A stretch of 64,000 bases of DNA from Methanogenium organophilum (GCF_026684035.1 NZ_CP113361.1:62001-126000), one strand, 5' to 3'; counted from the first letter of the stretch, positions 8,320 through 17,591 are shown. Translations and numbers: made by a program. The notes: generated from the letters alone by a model not told the origin.

Positions 8320-9050
8320 ATGACCCTCTCACAATCCCAACATGATACCATCAACCAATTCCTTCAGGAAAATGACATGCCCAACCTCTATCGGAGATAT
8401 ACCTGGAAAGGGGACAACTGGGAAAAAGGGTTCCCGGATCTCTATCGTCTGGAAGATATGTGCTCGAAGGCAGCGATGGAATATTCACTCAATACGACTC
8501 ACCTGATGGAAATTGCGAAATGGGGTTCCCTTCGCAATCCCAAACAGATCTCCTGCCCTGACCCTATCGGGATAACCCTTTATATCGACAGCATGCCGGC
8601 CATTTGGTTAGAAAAAGAACCCGAGAACGCTGTGTGTATCCTTGAATGCAAGGTCCGTGGTTTTGGACCCACCTATTGCAGTAAGATCCTCCACTTTTCC
8701 GTTCCTCAGATATTTGGGGCCATTGATACACGGTTGGTCCGGGTCTTCGGAAAGGGAGATAGTCAATGTGGGGGTCACTATCAACTCCTTGAATTATCTG
8801 TTTCTCTATCGGGAAAACGGTGGCAGATTCCCCCATCTCAGGTAAAATGGCCCGGAGAATATGGTACATGGGTTCAGGTTCTCAACGATATCGCAAATAC
8901 CATGAACAGCGATGGAATTTCATGTCCCCATCCGCCACAGTATCTGCAATCCGGGCGACGGGAAGAGGGAAATGGCTCCCAGCAGATGTTGAAACAGCTC
9001 TTTTCAGCTATGCATCACAGGTAGTGAAAGAAGAGAAAGGGACGACATGA
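8320..9050 (+). pseudogene. helix-hairpin-helix DNA glycosylase-like protein, frameshifted near the end
   Basis: ATG 8320 opens MTLSQSQHDTINQFLQEND. Around residues 105-145 ILECKVRGFGPTYCSKILHF and FGAIDTRLVRVFG resemble the HhH motif and the Asp-bearing helix of HhH-GPD glycosylases, so a base-excision or DNA-binding role is inferred. The frame stops at 9024 with a poorly protein-like tail, but a one-base deletion in GAGGGAAA (about 8967-8972) explains it: the next frame continues KWLPADVETALFSYASQVV to 9050. Either the gene is newly damaged or one G was missed in sequencing. Confidence 0.6.
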
Positions 9051-9159
9051 ATTCTCTAAGTGGGCAAATAATTGATTTTTTTCTTCATGTTCTCCCCTCT
9101 TCCTATTCCAAAATCACCATTCAAAAATCCTATCTCCCATGTAATTTAATACCTCAACA

Positions 9160-10140
9160 ATGAGAAAACCCCGGCAGGAAATCAAATCCCCTCAAGATCC
9201 ATCCTCTCCCCGGTATGCCGATATCACCCTTGACAACAACCGTGAAGAAACAGATTCAACCAAAAACCGTCTTGCCACCGTTTCTCAGGAAATTTGTGGC
9301 CTTGCAGCAGAAAACTCCTCCACTGCCTGGCTCGCAACCATCACCCTCGATAACGCCCGTGATGGAACCTCTTCAACCAAAGACCGCCTCGAAACTATCT
9401 CACAGGTGATAACAAACCTTGCAGCAGAAGGGTATCCAACCGGCGGAGTCCTTCTCTTTCCAGGTGGCTGGCTGGATGCAAGGGAAGCGGTTCCTGATGC
9501 TGATTACTGCAAGAGAACAACGGCTACACTCGCACCAGCCCTTCAGGGAACAGGGCATACTGTATGTTTCGGTATTGACGGCGGAAAGGATGCAGAAGGG
9601 TTTGCCCGAGACCAGCTGGCCCTTGCCGTACGTGAAGGGGAAGGCATATGTGCAATGGGCCGTAAATTTGCTCCCTCACCGCAGGAAGTGGGGCACGTCT
9701 CTCTCTGTAAGAATTTCGCAGCGGGTGAGGCAGGGTATCCCCGGAACTTCACACACCGCGGTAAGACATTCTTCCTTGCTGTCTGCTATGACGTATATGG
9801 CATCAGCCATGGCGCCGGGCCGAACCCCGGTGCTGACGCAGTCCTAAACTGCGTCCACTGCTTCTACCCACAAGGACAGGGGCCATCGGGCGTACAGTAT
9901 TTTGCAAAATTAGGTTTTGCTGGAGCTTCAAAACAGTGGGGCTGCCCGGTATTCGGAACAGCAGTATTCTACGACCGAAACATGCCGGTGCGGTGGCCGA
10001 CAGGAGTGATGTGGACGTCGGGGGAAAAAAGCACGAAAAAATGGCGGTATGATGAGAATCCGCTTGTTCCGTCTGTGGTTTTTGGGATGAAAAAAGATAA
10101 GGGAAAGATCACGGTCCGGGTTTTTGACGGGGGGTGGTGA
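9160..10140 (+). CDS. nitrilase-superfamily (carbon-nitrogen hydrolase-like) protein with duplicated N-terminal unit
   Basis: A 326-residue protein. GVLLFPGGWLDA (about 94-105) occupies the place of the first catalytic region of nitrilases, MGRKFAPSPQE (about 166-176) supplies a Lys, and FFLAVCYDVYG (about 203-213) the nucleophile Cys. The usual Glu is not obvious, so the triad is only partly supported. Residues about 20-52 (ITLDN...STKNRLATVSQ) and 59-91 (ITLDN...STKDRLETISQ) are a direct repeat of 39 residues, a duplicated strand-helix unit. Monocistronic. Amidase activity is unproven. Confidence 0.65.
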   Translation: MRKPRQEIKSPQDPSSPRYADITLDNNREETDSTKNRLATVSQEICGLAAENSSTAWLATITLDNARDGTSSTKDRLETISQVITNLAAEGYPTGGVLLFPGGWLDAREAVPDADYCKRTTATLAPALQGTGHTVCFGIDGGKDAEGFARDQLALAVREGEGICAMGRKFAPSPQEVGHVSLCKNFAAGEAGYPRNFTHRGKTFFLAVCYDVYGISHGAGPNPGADAVLNCVHCFYPQGQGPSGVQYFAKLGFAGASKQWGCPVFGTAVFYDRNMPVRWPTGVMWTSGEKSTKKWRYDENPLVPSVVFGMKKDKGKITVRVFDGGW

Positions 10141-10144
10141 ATAT

Positions 10145-10603
10145 TTATTTTATGCTTGATTTTTTATTCTGTATTGAATTTTTAATTGCCCTTTGCATAT
10201 GTCCAATTCCTGCACAGTCCTTAAATGGAAAATGGATATCGACTTGATAATCTTCAAAACTTTCAGAAATTCTCCTGCGATAATTGTCTCCCCCAAGACC
10301 AATAATCTGGTTGTACTGGAAAAGATTTTGAATCAATATCTGCTCTTTGAGGACATATTTTGAAACCGGATTTGTCTTTTTGTTATTGAAGGAAATATCA
10401 TAATCTTCAATCATTGTATCCGGATCGATAAAACCATATTTTGCACTTAATATGACCCACCTGTCTCCGAAATTATAGGCATAATCCCTGTTTAATCTAA
10501 AAAATGTGCTTGTATAGGCGTCTTTTGCTGCTACAAAATTCAGTTCCGACTTTTTATCCCATATTTTTGCCTTACCGCACGGAACAATGACCAGTGTTGT
10601 CAT
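10145..10603 (-). CDS. DUF6884-like protein
   Basis: A 152-residue protein starting TTLVIVPCGKAKIWDK with the conserved Cys-Gly-x-x-K pattern, followed by AKDAYTSTFFRLNRDYA and WVILSAKYGFIDPD, hallmarks of DUF6884 proteins (distantly YaaA/DUF1643-like). It is the second gene of a two-gene unit, 10 bp after the double GIY-YIG gene. Biochemical role unknown; relatives are often encoded on mobile or phage DNA. Confidence 0.65.
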   Translation of the reverse strand: MTTLVIVPCGKAKIWDKKSELNFVAAKDAYTSTFFRLNRDYAYNFGDRWVILSAKYGFIDPDTMIEDYDISFNNKKTNPVSKYVLKEQILIQNLFQYNQIIGLGGDNYRRRISESFEDYQVDIHFPFKDCAGIGHMQRAIKNSIQNKKSSIK

Positions 10604-10613
10604 ATTTTAATCC

Positions 10614-11489
10614 TCATTCCAAATTTTTGAACTGATATTTCGGGGGTCTGTTATATTCTGAAAAAAAACCTGCGATGAGGTCATTCTCCCATTCATGTAA
10701 TTGATACTCCCTGATTTCCACATCAGTCATACAGACAGCAACTTCAGGATCACCCTCCCAGTTCTTATTTACATGGCTGTTTAGTCGTGATTTGAGTGAT
10801 GATGACTGCCCGATATACACCACCTCATCACCAAACATAATTTTGTATAATCCGGGACTATTTCCACAGTCACCTCCACAACCTTTTGTAAGTGGTATCG
10901 GGCCTTTCCAGTCAAGATCCATCCAGTCTGCATTACATGGTGAACCTTTAAGATTCAATGGTGGCAATGAGGGGCCGCCTGAAATGTTTATTTCATCTTC
11001 CGATAACCTGTCCCCCCGTCTTCCGGAACTTCTGCTTGAGGACTTGAAATATTGGGGATGAAATCGTCCAAAATTACAGAGTGTTGATTCTCCTTTTTCA
11101 AGGCGATATCTCCACAGAAGATATGATTCAAAACCCTCTCTCATCTGTTTGGAATCTCTTTTTGTCAGTTCATTAAACTCTACTGACGCAACGGAGCATT
11201 CAAATTCCCATCCTTCTGCATCTCTCCAAGCCCAAAGTGATGGGGCGGCAGTATGCGGGTCATTAAATGGCATCTCAGATTCGGATCTGGTATATATTCT
11301 AAGTTGGCCCATTCTCTCCCGAAGAGATCTTCCAGTCTGCCCGATATACATGAGAAAATCCTTCTGTATTGGTCGTATACGGTAAAGTCCCGAAGTATTG
11401 GAAAGGTTTGAGAGCTCTTTATTGTAATTCTGTAAAGGAGCCCACCTACTCCATTTAAGACTGCACCATGAATCTGAGAAATAATCCAT
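10614..11489 (-). CDS. protein with two GIY-YIG nuclease domains
   Basis: The 291-residue protein carries GIY-YIG twice: SGLYRIRPIQKDFLMYIGQT with RSLRERM (about 33-60) and PGLYKIMFGDEVVYIGQSS with LKSRL (about 212-237). Both keep the Tyr pair and the following Arg; the metal-binding Glu is plausible only after the second (EWENDLIAGF). Tandem GIY-YIG domains in one chain are uncommon. Pairing with the DUF6884 gene suggests a shared nucleic-acid task such as mobile-element control or repair; this is inference. Confidence 0.78.
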   Translation of the reverse strand: MDYFSDSWCSLKWSRWAPLQNYNKELSNLSNTSGLYRIRPIQKDFLMYIGQTGRSLRERMGQLRIYTRSESEMPFNDPHTAAPSLWAWRDAEGWEFECSVASVEFNELTKRDSKQMREGFESYLLWRYRLEKGESTLCNFGRFHPQYFKSSSRSSGRRGDRLSEDEINISGGPSLPPLNLKGSPCNADWMDLDWKGPIPLTKGCGGDCGNSPGLYKIMFGDEVVYIGQSSSLKSRLNSHVNKNWEGDPEVAVCMTDVEIREYQLHEWENDLIAGFFSEYNRPPKYQFKNLE

Positions 11490-11737
11490 ATTAATCCTAG
11501 TTTAATTTTATCCCAGATGTCCCATAACTATGTGGTTCGATTCTTCCGTTTTCACGAGGTTGTCAATTGCACCCTGCCCAATGCCTCTTCAGTCTTTGTA
11601 ACAGGAACCGTTGAAATCTGTACGAATAATTCGGGGATTTGTGAGTAGAAGAGTTACAGGATTATTTACCAGAGTTTGCAAATCGGGTGCATAAATCGGA
11701 ATTGAGCCATTTCTTCAATCCCTTCGGAAGAAACCTT

Positions 11738-11945
11738 CTACATGAGATTTAGATGTATTTTATCTACTCTTTGCTGTTCCATTTTGAGTTCATGCATATA
11801 CTCCTGTAATACAGATGTTTCTTCGAGAATGTAATTATTCGATACTTCGTTAGGTAATATAATCATTTCACTATCAGGTATCATAACAGAAGGGTGGACA
11901 TCCCAAGTCTCAATGCCGGAGGAAAAAAATCTTCATCTGTCTAAT
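11738..11945 (-). pseudogene. C-terminal relic of an unknown gene
   Basis: The minus strand reads DEDFF, then after one missing T in a T7 run (A7 at 11923-11929) SSGIETWDVHPSVMIPDS and onwards through MHELKMEQQRVDKIHLNLM to a stop at 11738. Composition is protein-like but there is no start; stops lie just upstream. The rest of the region 11490-12386 shows no gene I can support. Confidence 0.35.
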
Positions 11946-12386
11946 GTTAATCAGATAGGCTCCCCCCTTCCCCATGCTCCTGTCTAAAAATTTTCAAAAA
12001 AACACTCCCTTCTCTTACACACCCCAGTGCAATGTACATATTTGTACAAAAAAAATCCATTTTAATCGCGTGAATGTTTCGGGCGAGATTAGAGACCAAT
12101 ACCCTCGCGCTCATGATGGAATAATTAAACTGATGGCACCAAGGACCTAGGATATCGACTATACTCCCCTCCGCAAACAACATCCCTGCGGCCCTTCGGA
12201 TCTTATCATTCATACCAGCACCTCCGGATACAAAGGATTTTGTGGAGGCGGCAGAAACAGATGGTTTGGGTATAACAGATGCAGTCTCATCTCCCATCAC
12301 AGCATTAAGATCCTTCGCATCGGTTGTAGCGTCGCATATCTGTTTTTAATTCAGGGCAAAATTAAGCCATGAAAGGAAAAAATTGT

Positions 12387-13583
12387 TTAAGGAGCATTGG
12401 CGAGTAATTCAATAATCTGCTCCTTTGAAAGCTCACTGAGCAATTCTTTAATCTTCGTTCTATCAGCTACAGCCCCCTTCGTTAATGCAAGACCACATTT
12501 GTTACAATATTCCATAGTAGGTCCGTTGATCGTATAACACCGGGGGCACTGGCGGGCCTCAAGCGGTGAATCTGCCCTCTGGTCTTCAGTGACAATCCCT
12601 TCATGCAAGGCGACCTCATTGTCTATGTCAATATCCGAGAGATGGGCATAAACCGCAAACATCGTCGTCGTGAGATTTCCCCAAAGCATTTTTTTGATAA
12701 CAGATTCTTGATAGCCTTTCCGGATAAGGTCGGTAATTCTGCTATGCCGGAAGAGATGGGGATTTATTTTTCTCTCGATTCCTGCACGCTTTGCAATTTT
12801 CGTGATTTTCTTCTTCAATCCCGCATACTGGACCGGCTTACAGGAATCAAGGGTGAGGAATACATGATTATCACCGACCGGCTCAAAAGGATAATCATTC
12901 TTCCACTGTGCAATGTATGCTTTACTCATAACCAGTGGTATATGGCGTGGTTTTCCCGTCTTTTCTGCGGTGTTTACCACTACATTCCATTCGTTAAATT
13001 TAACCTGCTTCCATTGCAGGGTACCGAGCTCACTGATTCGGAATCCTCCATCCCATAGCATTGAAATGATCGCCCGGTCCCTGGAATTCCAACAGGTCTG
13101 AATCATCCTCAATGCCTCTTCCTCGGTAATCAGGTCTTCTACGGTGACCGTCATTTCGTCCGTGGCCGGCACCCGTATTTTCATTATTTTTTTCTCAGGT
13201 ATGGAGGTGTATTCATTTTCAACCATCCACAAATAGAGACGCTTAATGAAGCGGACATAGTCACTGATTGTATGGGAGGAGTATGGTTTTCCGTTCTCCC
13301 GTGTGTATCCTTTCAGTTGTTGTATTCCCCTGTACAGATCACCGGCCTGGTTCTCCCGGAAAGGACCAATAAAGGTTCTCCAGTTTATGAGGATAGAATA
13401 ATGTTTGTATACCCTTTGTGGGTTCATATTTATCGATATTTCATCGACAAATTCTATCAGGAGTGCTGCATCATCGGGAGTGATCTTTCCTTCAGCCAGT
13501 CCTTTTGAAATGGCAGTTTTTGCATACTCTTCGTATTTTTTTGCGGGTAAATGAAACCCACTATGTCTGGTAACGTCTGACAT
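12387..13583 (-). CDS. tyrosine recombinase/integrase with C-terminal zinc ribbon
   Basis: A 398-residue XerC/D-like archaeal integrase. An N-terminal SAM-like core-binding domain (about 20-130) precedes the catalytic domain, with FRISELGTLQW (first Arg), HLFRHSRITDLI (His-x-x-Arg) and MFAVYAHL (nucleophile Tyr). After it, CPRCYTINGPTMEYCNKC forms a zinc ribbon, as in many methanogen phage-type integrases. A decayed relative begins 180 bp away on the other strand. It probably moved part of the surrounding island; no att sites could be identified. Confidence 0.92.
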   Translation of the reverse strand: MSDVTRHSGFHLPAKKYEEYAKTAISKGLAEGKITPDDAALLIEFVDEISINMNPQRVYKHYSILINWRTFIGPFRENQAGDLYRGIQQLKGYTRENGKPYSSHTISDYVRFIKRLYLWMVENEYTSIPEKKIMKIRVPATDEMTVTVEDLITEEEALRMIQTCWNSRDRAIISMLWDGGFRISELGTLQWKQVKFNEWNVVVNTAEKTGKPRHIPLVMSKAYIAQWKNDYPFEPVGDNHVFLTLDSCKPVQYAGLKKKITKIAKRAGIERKINPHLFRHSRITDLIRKGYQESVIKKMLWGNLTTTMFAVYAHLSDIDIDNEVALHEGIVTEDQRADSPLEARQCPRCYTINGPTMEYCNKCGLALTKGAVADRTKIKELLSELSKEQIIELLANAP

Positions 13584-13766
13584 TAGAACTCAATATGTGA
13601 CAATACTATTAATACTTTTCTTAGGGAACACATACCGGTTGTATACATCCCCTCCAACGGCTTCGGGCATTCATTTCCAAATCTCCCCCATAATCCATTA
13701 ATATTCCTATTCTAAACTTTCTTTCATGAGAAGTATCACAGCACCAACCAGAAATGCATTAATTTT

Positions 13767-14195
13767 CATTATGTCAAACCTTCCTATGCAGACAGGTCAT
13801 TTGAAAAAGCATTGAAGGAAGACCGGATTACTCAGAATAAAATTGATCTCATTCATTAATTCATAACTGAACTTCAGGCGTCACAAAATATCGGCCTTCT
13901 GAGAACAAACAAAATAGTCTACTCTCTTGTAAACTGGAGACGTTTTATCTGTCCTTTCAGAGAGGCAAAAATCTCTGATATTTACAAAGCAATTTCAGAC
14001 CTGAAATCTGCAAATAGTGACAGAAGGAGACCTTACAAAGTCAATACAATTCATGATTCTGAAAGTATAGTTAAATTCAACCTCTCGCATCAGAAATACA
14101 TTAAATTTAATAGAAATAATATGCGAGCATTAAAACAAGAATTAAAAAAAGAGTTGTTAACATATTATGAAAAATATCAACCTTCAAAAGTGTAA
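13767..14195 (+). pseudogene. relic of a second integrase (core-binding domain)
   Basis: The frame reads HYVKPSYADRSFEKALKEDR, a TAA stop, then ITELQASQNIGLLRTNKIVY and LVNWRRFICPFREAKISDIY. The last part aligns with LINWRTFIGPFRENQAGDLY of the intact integrase encoded divergently next door. The catalytic domain is missing; the frame instead continues into Lys-rich sequence ending at 14195. An older integrase copy, divergent enough not to be a recent duplicate, is likely. Confidence 0.7.
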
Positions 14196-14262
14196 TTTGA
14201 TACCTTCTTCTATTTAATTTCTTAATGAACTTTATAAAATTTCAAACACTATTACTATTTTA

Positions 14263-14718
14263 ATGACAATATGGATTGCATCAACCAACCGGAACAATTG
14301 GGAAATCATAAAAAATAAGAATCTTTGGGGTGTGCCAAAGCGAAATAAAAACAGCATTGAGAGATCGAAACCTGGAGATAAAATCCTTATATTTGTCAGG
14401 CAGGAAAAAGTAGGAGATGCAATTCTTCCGTCTGCAATAACAACAGCCTTTGAGATTTCATCAAAGCCTTTTGAAGATGAAACAGAGGTTTTCAAAAAGC
14501 CTGTTACAATGCTAGGAGAAGAGGTATTCCCATATCGTGTCAAATTAAAGCTTATTAAAATATTCAAAGAGGAATTTGATTTTAAGACTCTAATTTCAAA
14601 TCTGGAGTTTATTACAAACAAAAAACAGTGGACGGGGCACTTGCGAACTGCAATGAGAACTATTCTTGAAGAAGATTATGAATATATGTTGAAAGCCGCT
14701 GAAACTCCGAGAGGTTAA
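14263..14718 (+). CDS. EVE-domain protein
   Basis: A 151-residue single-domain protein. WIASTNRNNWEIIKNKNLWG and VPKRNKNSIERSKPGDKILI are the standard N-terminal EVE (PUA-like) signature, with the aromatic residues that cage a modified base. EVE domains bind modified cytosine or RNA and are common beside restriction nucleases. The next gene starts 4 bases after the stop and encodes a PD-(D/E)XK nuclease-like protein, so a two-gene modified-DNA recognition and cleavage unit is plausible. Confidence 0.85.
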   Translation: MTIWIASTNRNNWEIIKNKNLWGVPKRNKNSIERSKPGDKILIFVRQEKVGDAILPSAITTAFEISSKPFEDETEVFKKPVTMLGEEVFPYRVKLKLIKIFKEEFDFKTLISNLEFITNKKQWTGHLRTAMRTILEEDYEYMLKAAETPRG

Positions 14719-14722
14719 ATGA

Positions 14723-15649
14723 ATGGGAGATATTCGTATTTTTAGTATGAAAGATGGCAGTGCATCTGAATTAAAGGGGTATTCAGTAGCTCTAGAAAAA
14801 TCACTTCAGAATTACATAGAAAAGAACCTTGAATCTATCCTTGGAATTACATTTCTTGGGAGTGAATATTCAACAGGCAAAACTCACGGGGGCCGTATTG
14901 ATACAATAGGAATTGATGAAAACGGATTTCCAGTAATAATTGAATATAAAAGGGCCACTAACGAGAATGTTATCAATCAGGGCTTGTATTACCTGGATTG
15001 GTTACTTGATCATAAAGGGGAATTTGAGTTAAATGTATTAAAAAAACTGGGGAATAAATGGGGAGAAAAAATAGACTGGAGCAATCCTCGTCTTCTTTGC
15101 ATTGCCGGCGATTTTACAAAGTATGATCTTCATGCTGTTCAGCAAATCAATCGAAACATTGAGCTTCTGCGATATCGCAGGTTTGACCCTGATCTTCTTC
15201 TTCTTGACCTTGTTAATGCAACATCTGCACAAAATGGAAGACCAACTGAAATTAATAAGTCTCTGAGAGGAGAGAGAAAGAAGGAAAATGTTCATAAAAC
15301 TTTCACGGAATTTTTGGAACAATCTGATGAAGATTTAAAAGATCTTTATGAAGAATTACGTGCATTTGTCGAAGCATTAGGTGATGATGTTCAAACAAAA
15401 GTGCTTAAATTTTATGTAGCATTTAAGAGAATCAAAAATTTTGCATGTGTCAATATTGCACCACAAAAAAAAGAGATTACTGTCTGGGTAAAAATTAATC
15501 CAGACTCGATTGAGCTTGAAAAGGGTTTTCTTAGGGATGTAAGACAGATTGGTCATTTTGGAACTGGTGATCTTGAAATTATTATAAAAAATAATGATGA
15601 TCTGGAAAAAGCTAAAGTTTTAATTTTGCAGAGCTATGAAGAAAATTAG
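14723..15649 (+). CDS. PD-(D/E)XK nuclease-like protein with DUF5655 C-terminus
   Basis: 308 residues. The N-terminal half has the NucS/DUF91-like nuclease core: GGRIDTIGIDENGFPVIIEY followed by KR supplies the D...E-x-K catalytic set at about residues 55-77, and QGLYYLDWLLDH the next helix. The C-terminal half (about 190-300) is DUF5655-like, ending in the DLEIIIKNNDDLEKA segment. It is translationally close to the EVE gene (TAAATGAATG). Likely a DNA endonuclease; the combination resembles modification-dependent restriction, though no activity is shown. Confidence 0.82.
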   Translation: MGDIRIFSMKDGSASELKGYSVALEKSLQNYIEKNLESILGITFLGSEYSTGKTHGGRIDTIGIDENGFPVIIEYKRATNENVINQGLYYLDWLLDHKGEFELNVLKKLGNKWGEKIDWSNPRLLCIAGDFTKYDLHAVQQINRNIELLRYRRFDPDLLLLDLVNATSAQNGRPTEINKSLRGERKKENVHKTFTEFLEQSDEDLKDLYEELRAFVEALGDDVQTKVLKFYVAFKRIKNFACVNIAPQKKEITVWVKINPDSIELEKGFLRDVRQIGHFGTGDLEIIIKNNDDLEKAKVLILQSYEEN

Positions 15650-15711
15650 AGAACTTTATTAAATTCACTCATATAAAATTCAAACAACCCCCTCCTTCCC
15701 ATTCTCCTATC

Positions 15712-15850
15712 TCAAATTCTCCCATAACACTTCTCACAAATCGCAAGCTTCAGACCATCCGCGCTAAACAAAGCTTTCCCATCATTATAAAGACTGCACC
15801 GGCCGAGATCAGCACTCACCTTCTTAATATGAAATTTTCACTTTCACAGC
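15712..15850 (-). pseudogene. C-terminal relic matching the relic at 17.6-18.1 kb
   Basis: The minus strand reads SADLGRCSLYNDGKALFSAD then GLKLAICEKCYGRI and stops at 15712. The same segment recurs at 17.6-17.75 kb (ASVDLGRCGL...KALFRSCDLKLAICEKCYG). Both share long nucleotide runs such as acacttctcacaaatcgcaa. The rest of the gene is missing here. The bases up to 15943 hold the promoter of the zinc-ribbon gene. Confidence 0.55.
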
Positions 15851-15943
15851 ACACGGCTATCAATTATAATACATGACGAAACATGACAATATTATATCAC
15901 AATATTAATTATATTGTGTAATTTAAAAGGGAGGTGAAAATAA

Positions 15944-16081
15944 ATGTATAATACAGGGGAAAAACCCGGCAAGGGGGACTACAAATGTATTCACTGTCTC
16001 CAAGTAATTACGCTTGACGACAACAGCGATACTTTACCGCCATGTCCAAAATGCAGCAGAACAGAATGGGTGAAGAATTAG
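15944..16081 (+). CDS. 45-residue zinc-ribbon protein
   Basis: Starts MYNTGEKPGKGDYKCIHC and ends CPKCSRTEWVKN, with two CxxC pairs about 25 residues apart, a compact zinc ribbon. GGGAGGTGA lies just before the ATG, one of the strongest ribosome-binding sites in the window, which makes the small gene convincing. It precedes the HNH nuclease gene by 73 bp on the same strand. Confidence 0.75.
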   Translation: MYNTGEKPGKGDYKCIHCLQVITLDDNSDTLPPCPKCSRTEWVKN

Positions 16082-16154
16082 AACTCTTCTCCTCATTTTT
16101 AAATCATAAGTCCAGACATATGAAAATATTTGAAATTCAAATTGGAACTCAGAC

Positions 16155-16433
16155 ATGGCAACAAACACAAAAAAAGACAAAGCATGGAATAATGCAAAGA
16201 CAGTAAGAGGCAAAGATCCAAAAAGATACAGAAAAGATCCATATGGAAATGTAATCTGTATATCATCGTATGGCAAAACAAGTCCTATGGGTTGGGATGT
16301 TGATCACATAGAGCCAAAATCAAAAGGGGGCTCAGATTCAACCAGAAACCTTCAGGCCCTCAATGCTTCTGTAAATCGAAGTAAAAAAGATAGTCAAAAA
16401 AAGAAAAGCCGGCATTCAAAATGCAATAAATGA
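16155..16433 (+). CDS. HNH endonuclease
   Basis: A 92-residue single-domain protein. WDVDHIEPKSKGGSD carries the Asp-His of the HNH motif, and NLQALNASVNRSKKD the two Asn positions. The flanks are very basic, in keeping with DNA binding. The zinc-ribbon Cys pairs found in many HNH enzymes are absent. It is probably a free-standing nuclease of phage or defence origin. Confidence 0.85.
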   Translation: MATNTKKDKAWNNAKTVRGKDPKRYRKDPYGNVICISSYGKTSPMGWDVDHIEPKSKGGSDSTRNLQALNASVNRSKKDSQKKKSRHSKCNK

Positions 16434-16896
16434 TGAGAAAATTTAATGAACAATATTACGAAAATAAAAATCCACGTGGTGGTTACCATGAGGTTCATGA
16501 GTAAAAATGTCCTAGACTCTCTGAAGTGTTGGAACGAACGGATCTAGGATCTTTTAACAATTGCAAAGATGTAAAAGCAAAAACCATTTATTCAAATTCG
16601 GATGGATGCTTTTACAGTTCAAAGAGTGCCATCGACACTAACCTTTTTTGAACAAATCTCCTTTCTAGAATGATTATATAATTATAAATTGTATTTATAT
16701 TCTAAAATGACATCATTCTAATTAACTTTGGATAATTATCTATTTAGGGTGTTCAGACCGCCCTCTTACTCTCTTTATCCTGCCACTTCAGATATTGATA
16801 TACTGAAATAACCAGCGATGCAGTCGTAGGACTTTGCACCTGTCATATGTTTTTCAAAAAATTGGTATCATAATTATCTATGAAAAGTAAAATGAT
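16434..16896. other. gene-free AT-rich spacer
   Basis: No open frame with protein-like composition, no RNA gene and no clear repeat seen. Confidence 0.5.
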
Positions 16897-17568
16897 TTAA
16901 GTTCTCCAACAATCGTCACGATACTCAGCGCAAAGTTCAGCATGATATTCATCCATCAATCTTTTGTTTTCATAAATTCCAACACATAGACCATCAAGAG
17001 CCTGCGGTAGCCAATTTGTCACTATAACCAGATTTTCAATATTCAATACAGCGATCGAATCTTTCATTAGAGGTTTGCTATTTATGTCCACCGGATAACG
17101 GAAGGTTTGTGCTTTTTTATCCTGACAAAGTTCTTTGACAAAATGATCTATTGTAAGAAAAATCTCTCTTCCTTCTTTATCAAGGTCGGAGTATTCTTTC
17201 CATTTATAGACTTCTTTTAGAATTTTTTTGCATTCTCCCCACAGATTAAGCAAATCATGGTGGCCAGGAAAACCTCTCTTTTCTCCTAATAGCGGTCGGC
17301 CAATTTGTATGATTTCTTTGAACCTAAGTTCAAGGTAATGTGAAAAAAGGTAGAATATGGGATAGCCAAAGGTGTCGCTGTTAAGTCTTCCTTCCAGTAC
17401 AGATTTTACAAGTTCATCAACTGCAATTAGGTAACCCCTTGCATATGTTCCCCATATCTCTTCAGTATTTCCCATCCCTGCACGATATACATATCCAGCA
17501 TTCCGATAATCTTCAGCAGGTTCAAATAATGATAATTTTCTGTCAGGTATAGGAAAAAGAAAGTCCAT
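16897..17568 (-). CDS. hypothetical mostly helical protein
   Basis: 223 residues, no signal peptide or membrane helix. The helical middle contains FGYPIFYLFSHYLELRFKEI followed by a GHHDLLNLWGECKKIL segment, a layout reminiscent of HEPN-like or abortive-infection proteins, but the R-x4-6-H motif of HEPN ribonucleases is not seen. No family is assigned. Located among nuclease genes and relics of the accessory block. Confidence 0.7.
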   Translation of the reverse strand: MDFLFPIPDRKLSLFEPAEDYRNAGYVYRAGMGNTEEIWGTYARGYLIAVDELVKSVLEGRLNSDTFGYPIFYLFSHYLELRFKEIIQIGRPLLGEKRGFPGHHDLLNLWGECKKILKEVYKWKEYSDLDKEGREIFLTIDHFVKELCQDKKAQTFRYPVDINSKPLMKDSIAVLNIENLVIVTNWLPQALDGLCVGIYENKRLMDEYHAELCAEYRDDCWRT

Positions 17569-17591
17569 TGATTTACTTTTGTAAACTGTGA

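Noticed and set aside
11947-12300. A 117-residue minus-strand frame upstream of the 11.7-11.9 kb relic
   Set aside because: Composition is only partly protein-like and no domain is recognisable; kept out of the gene list.
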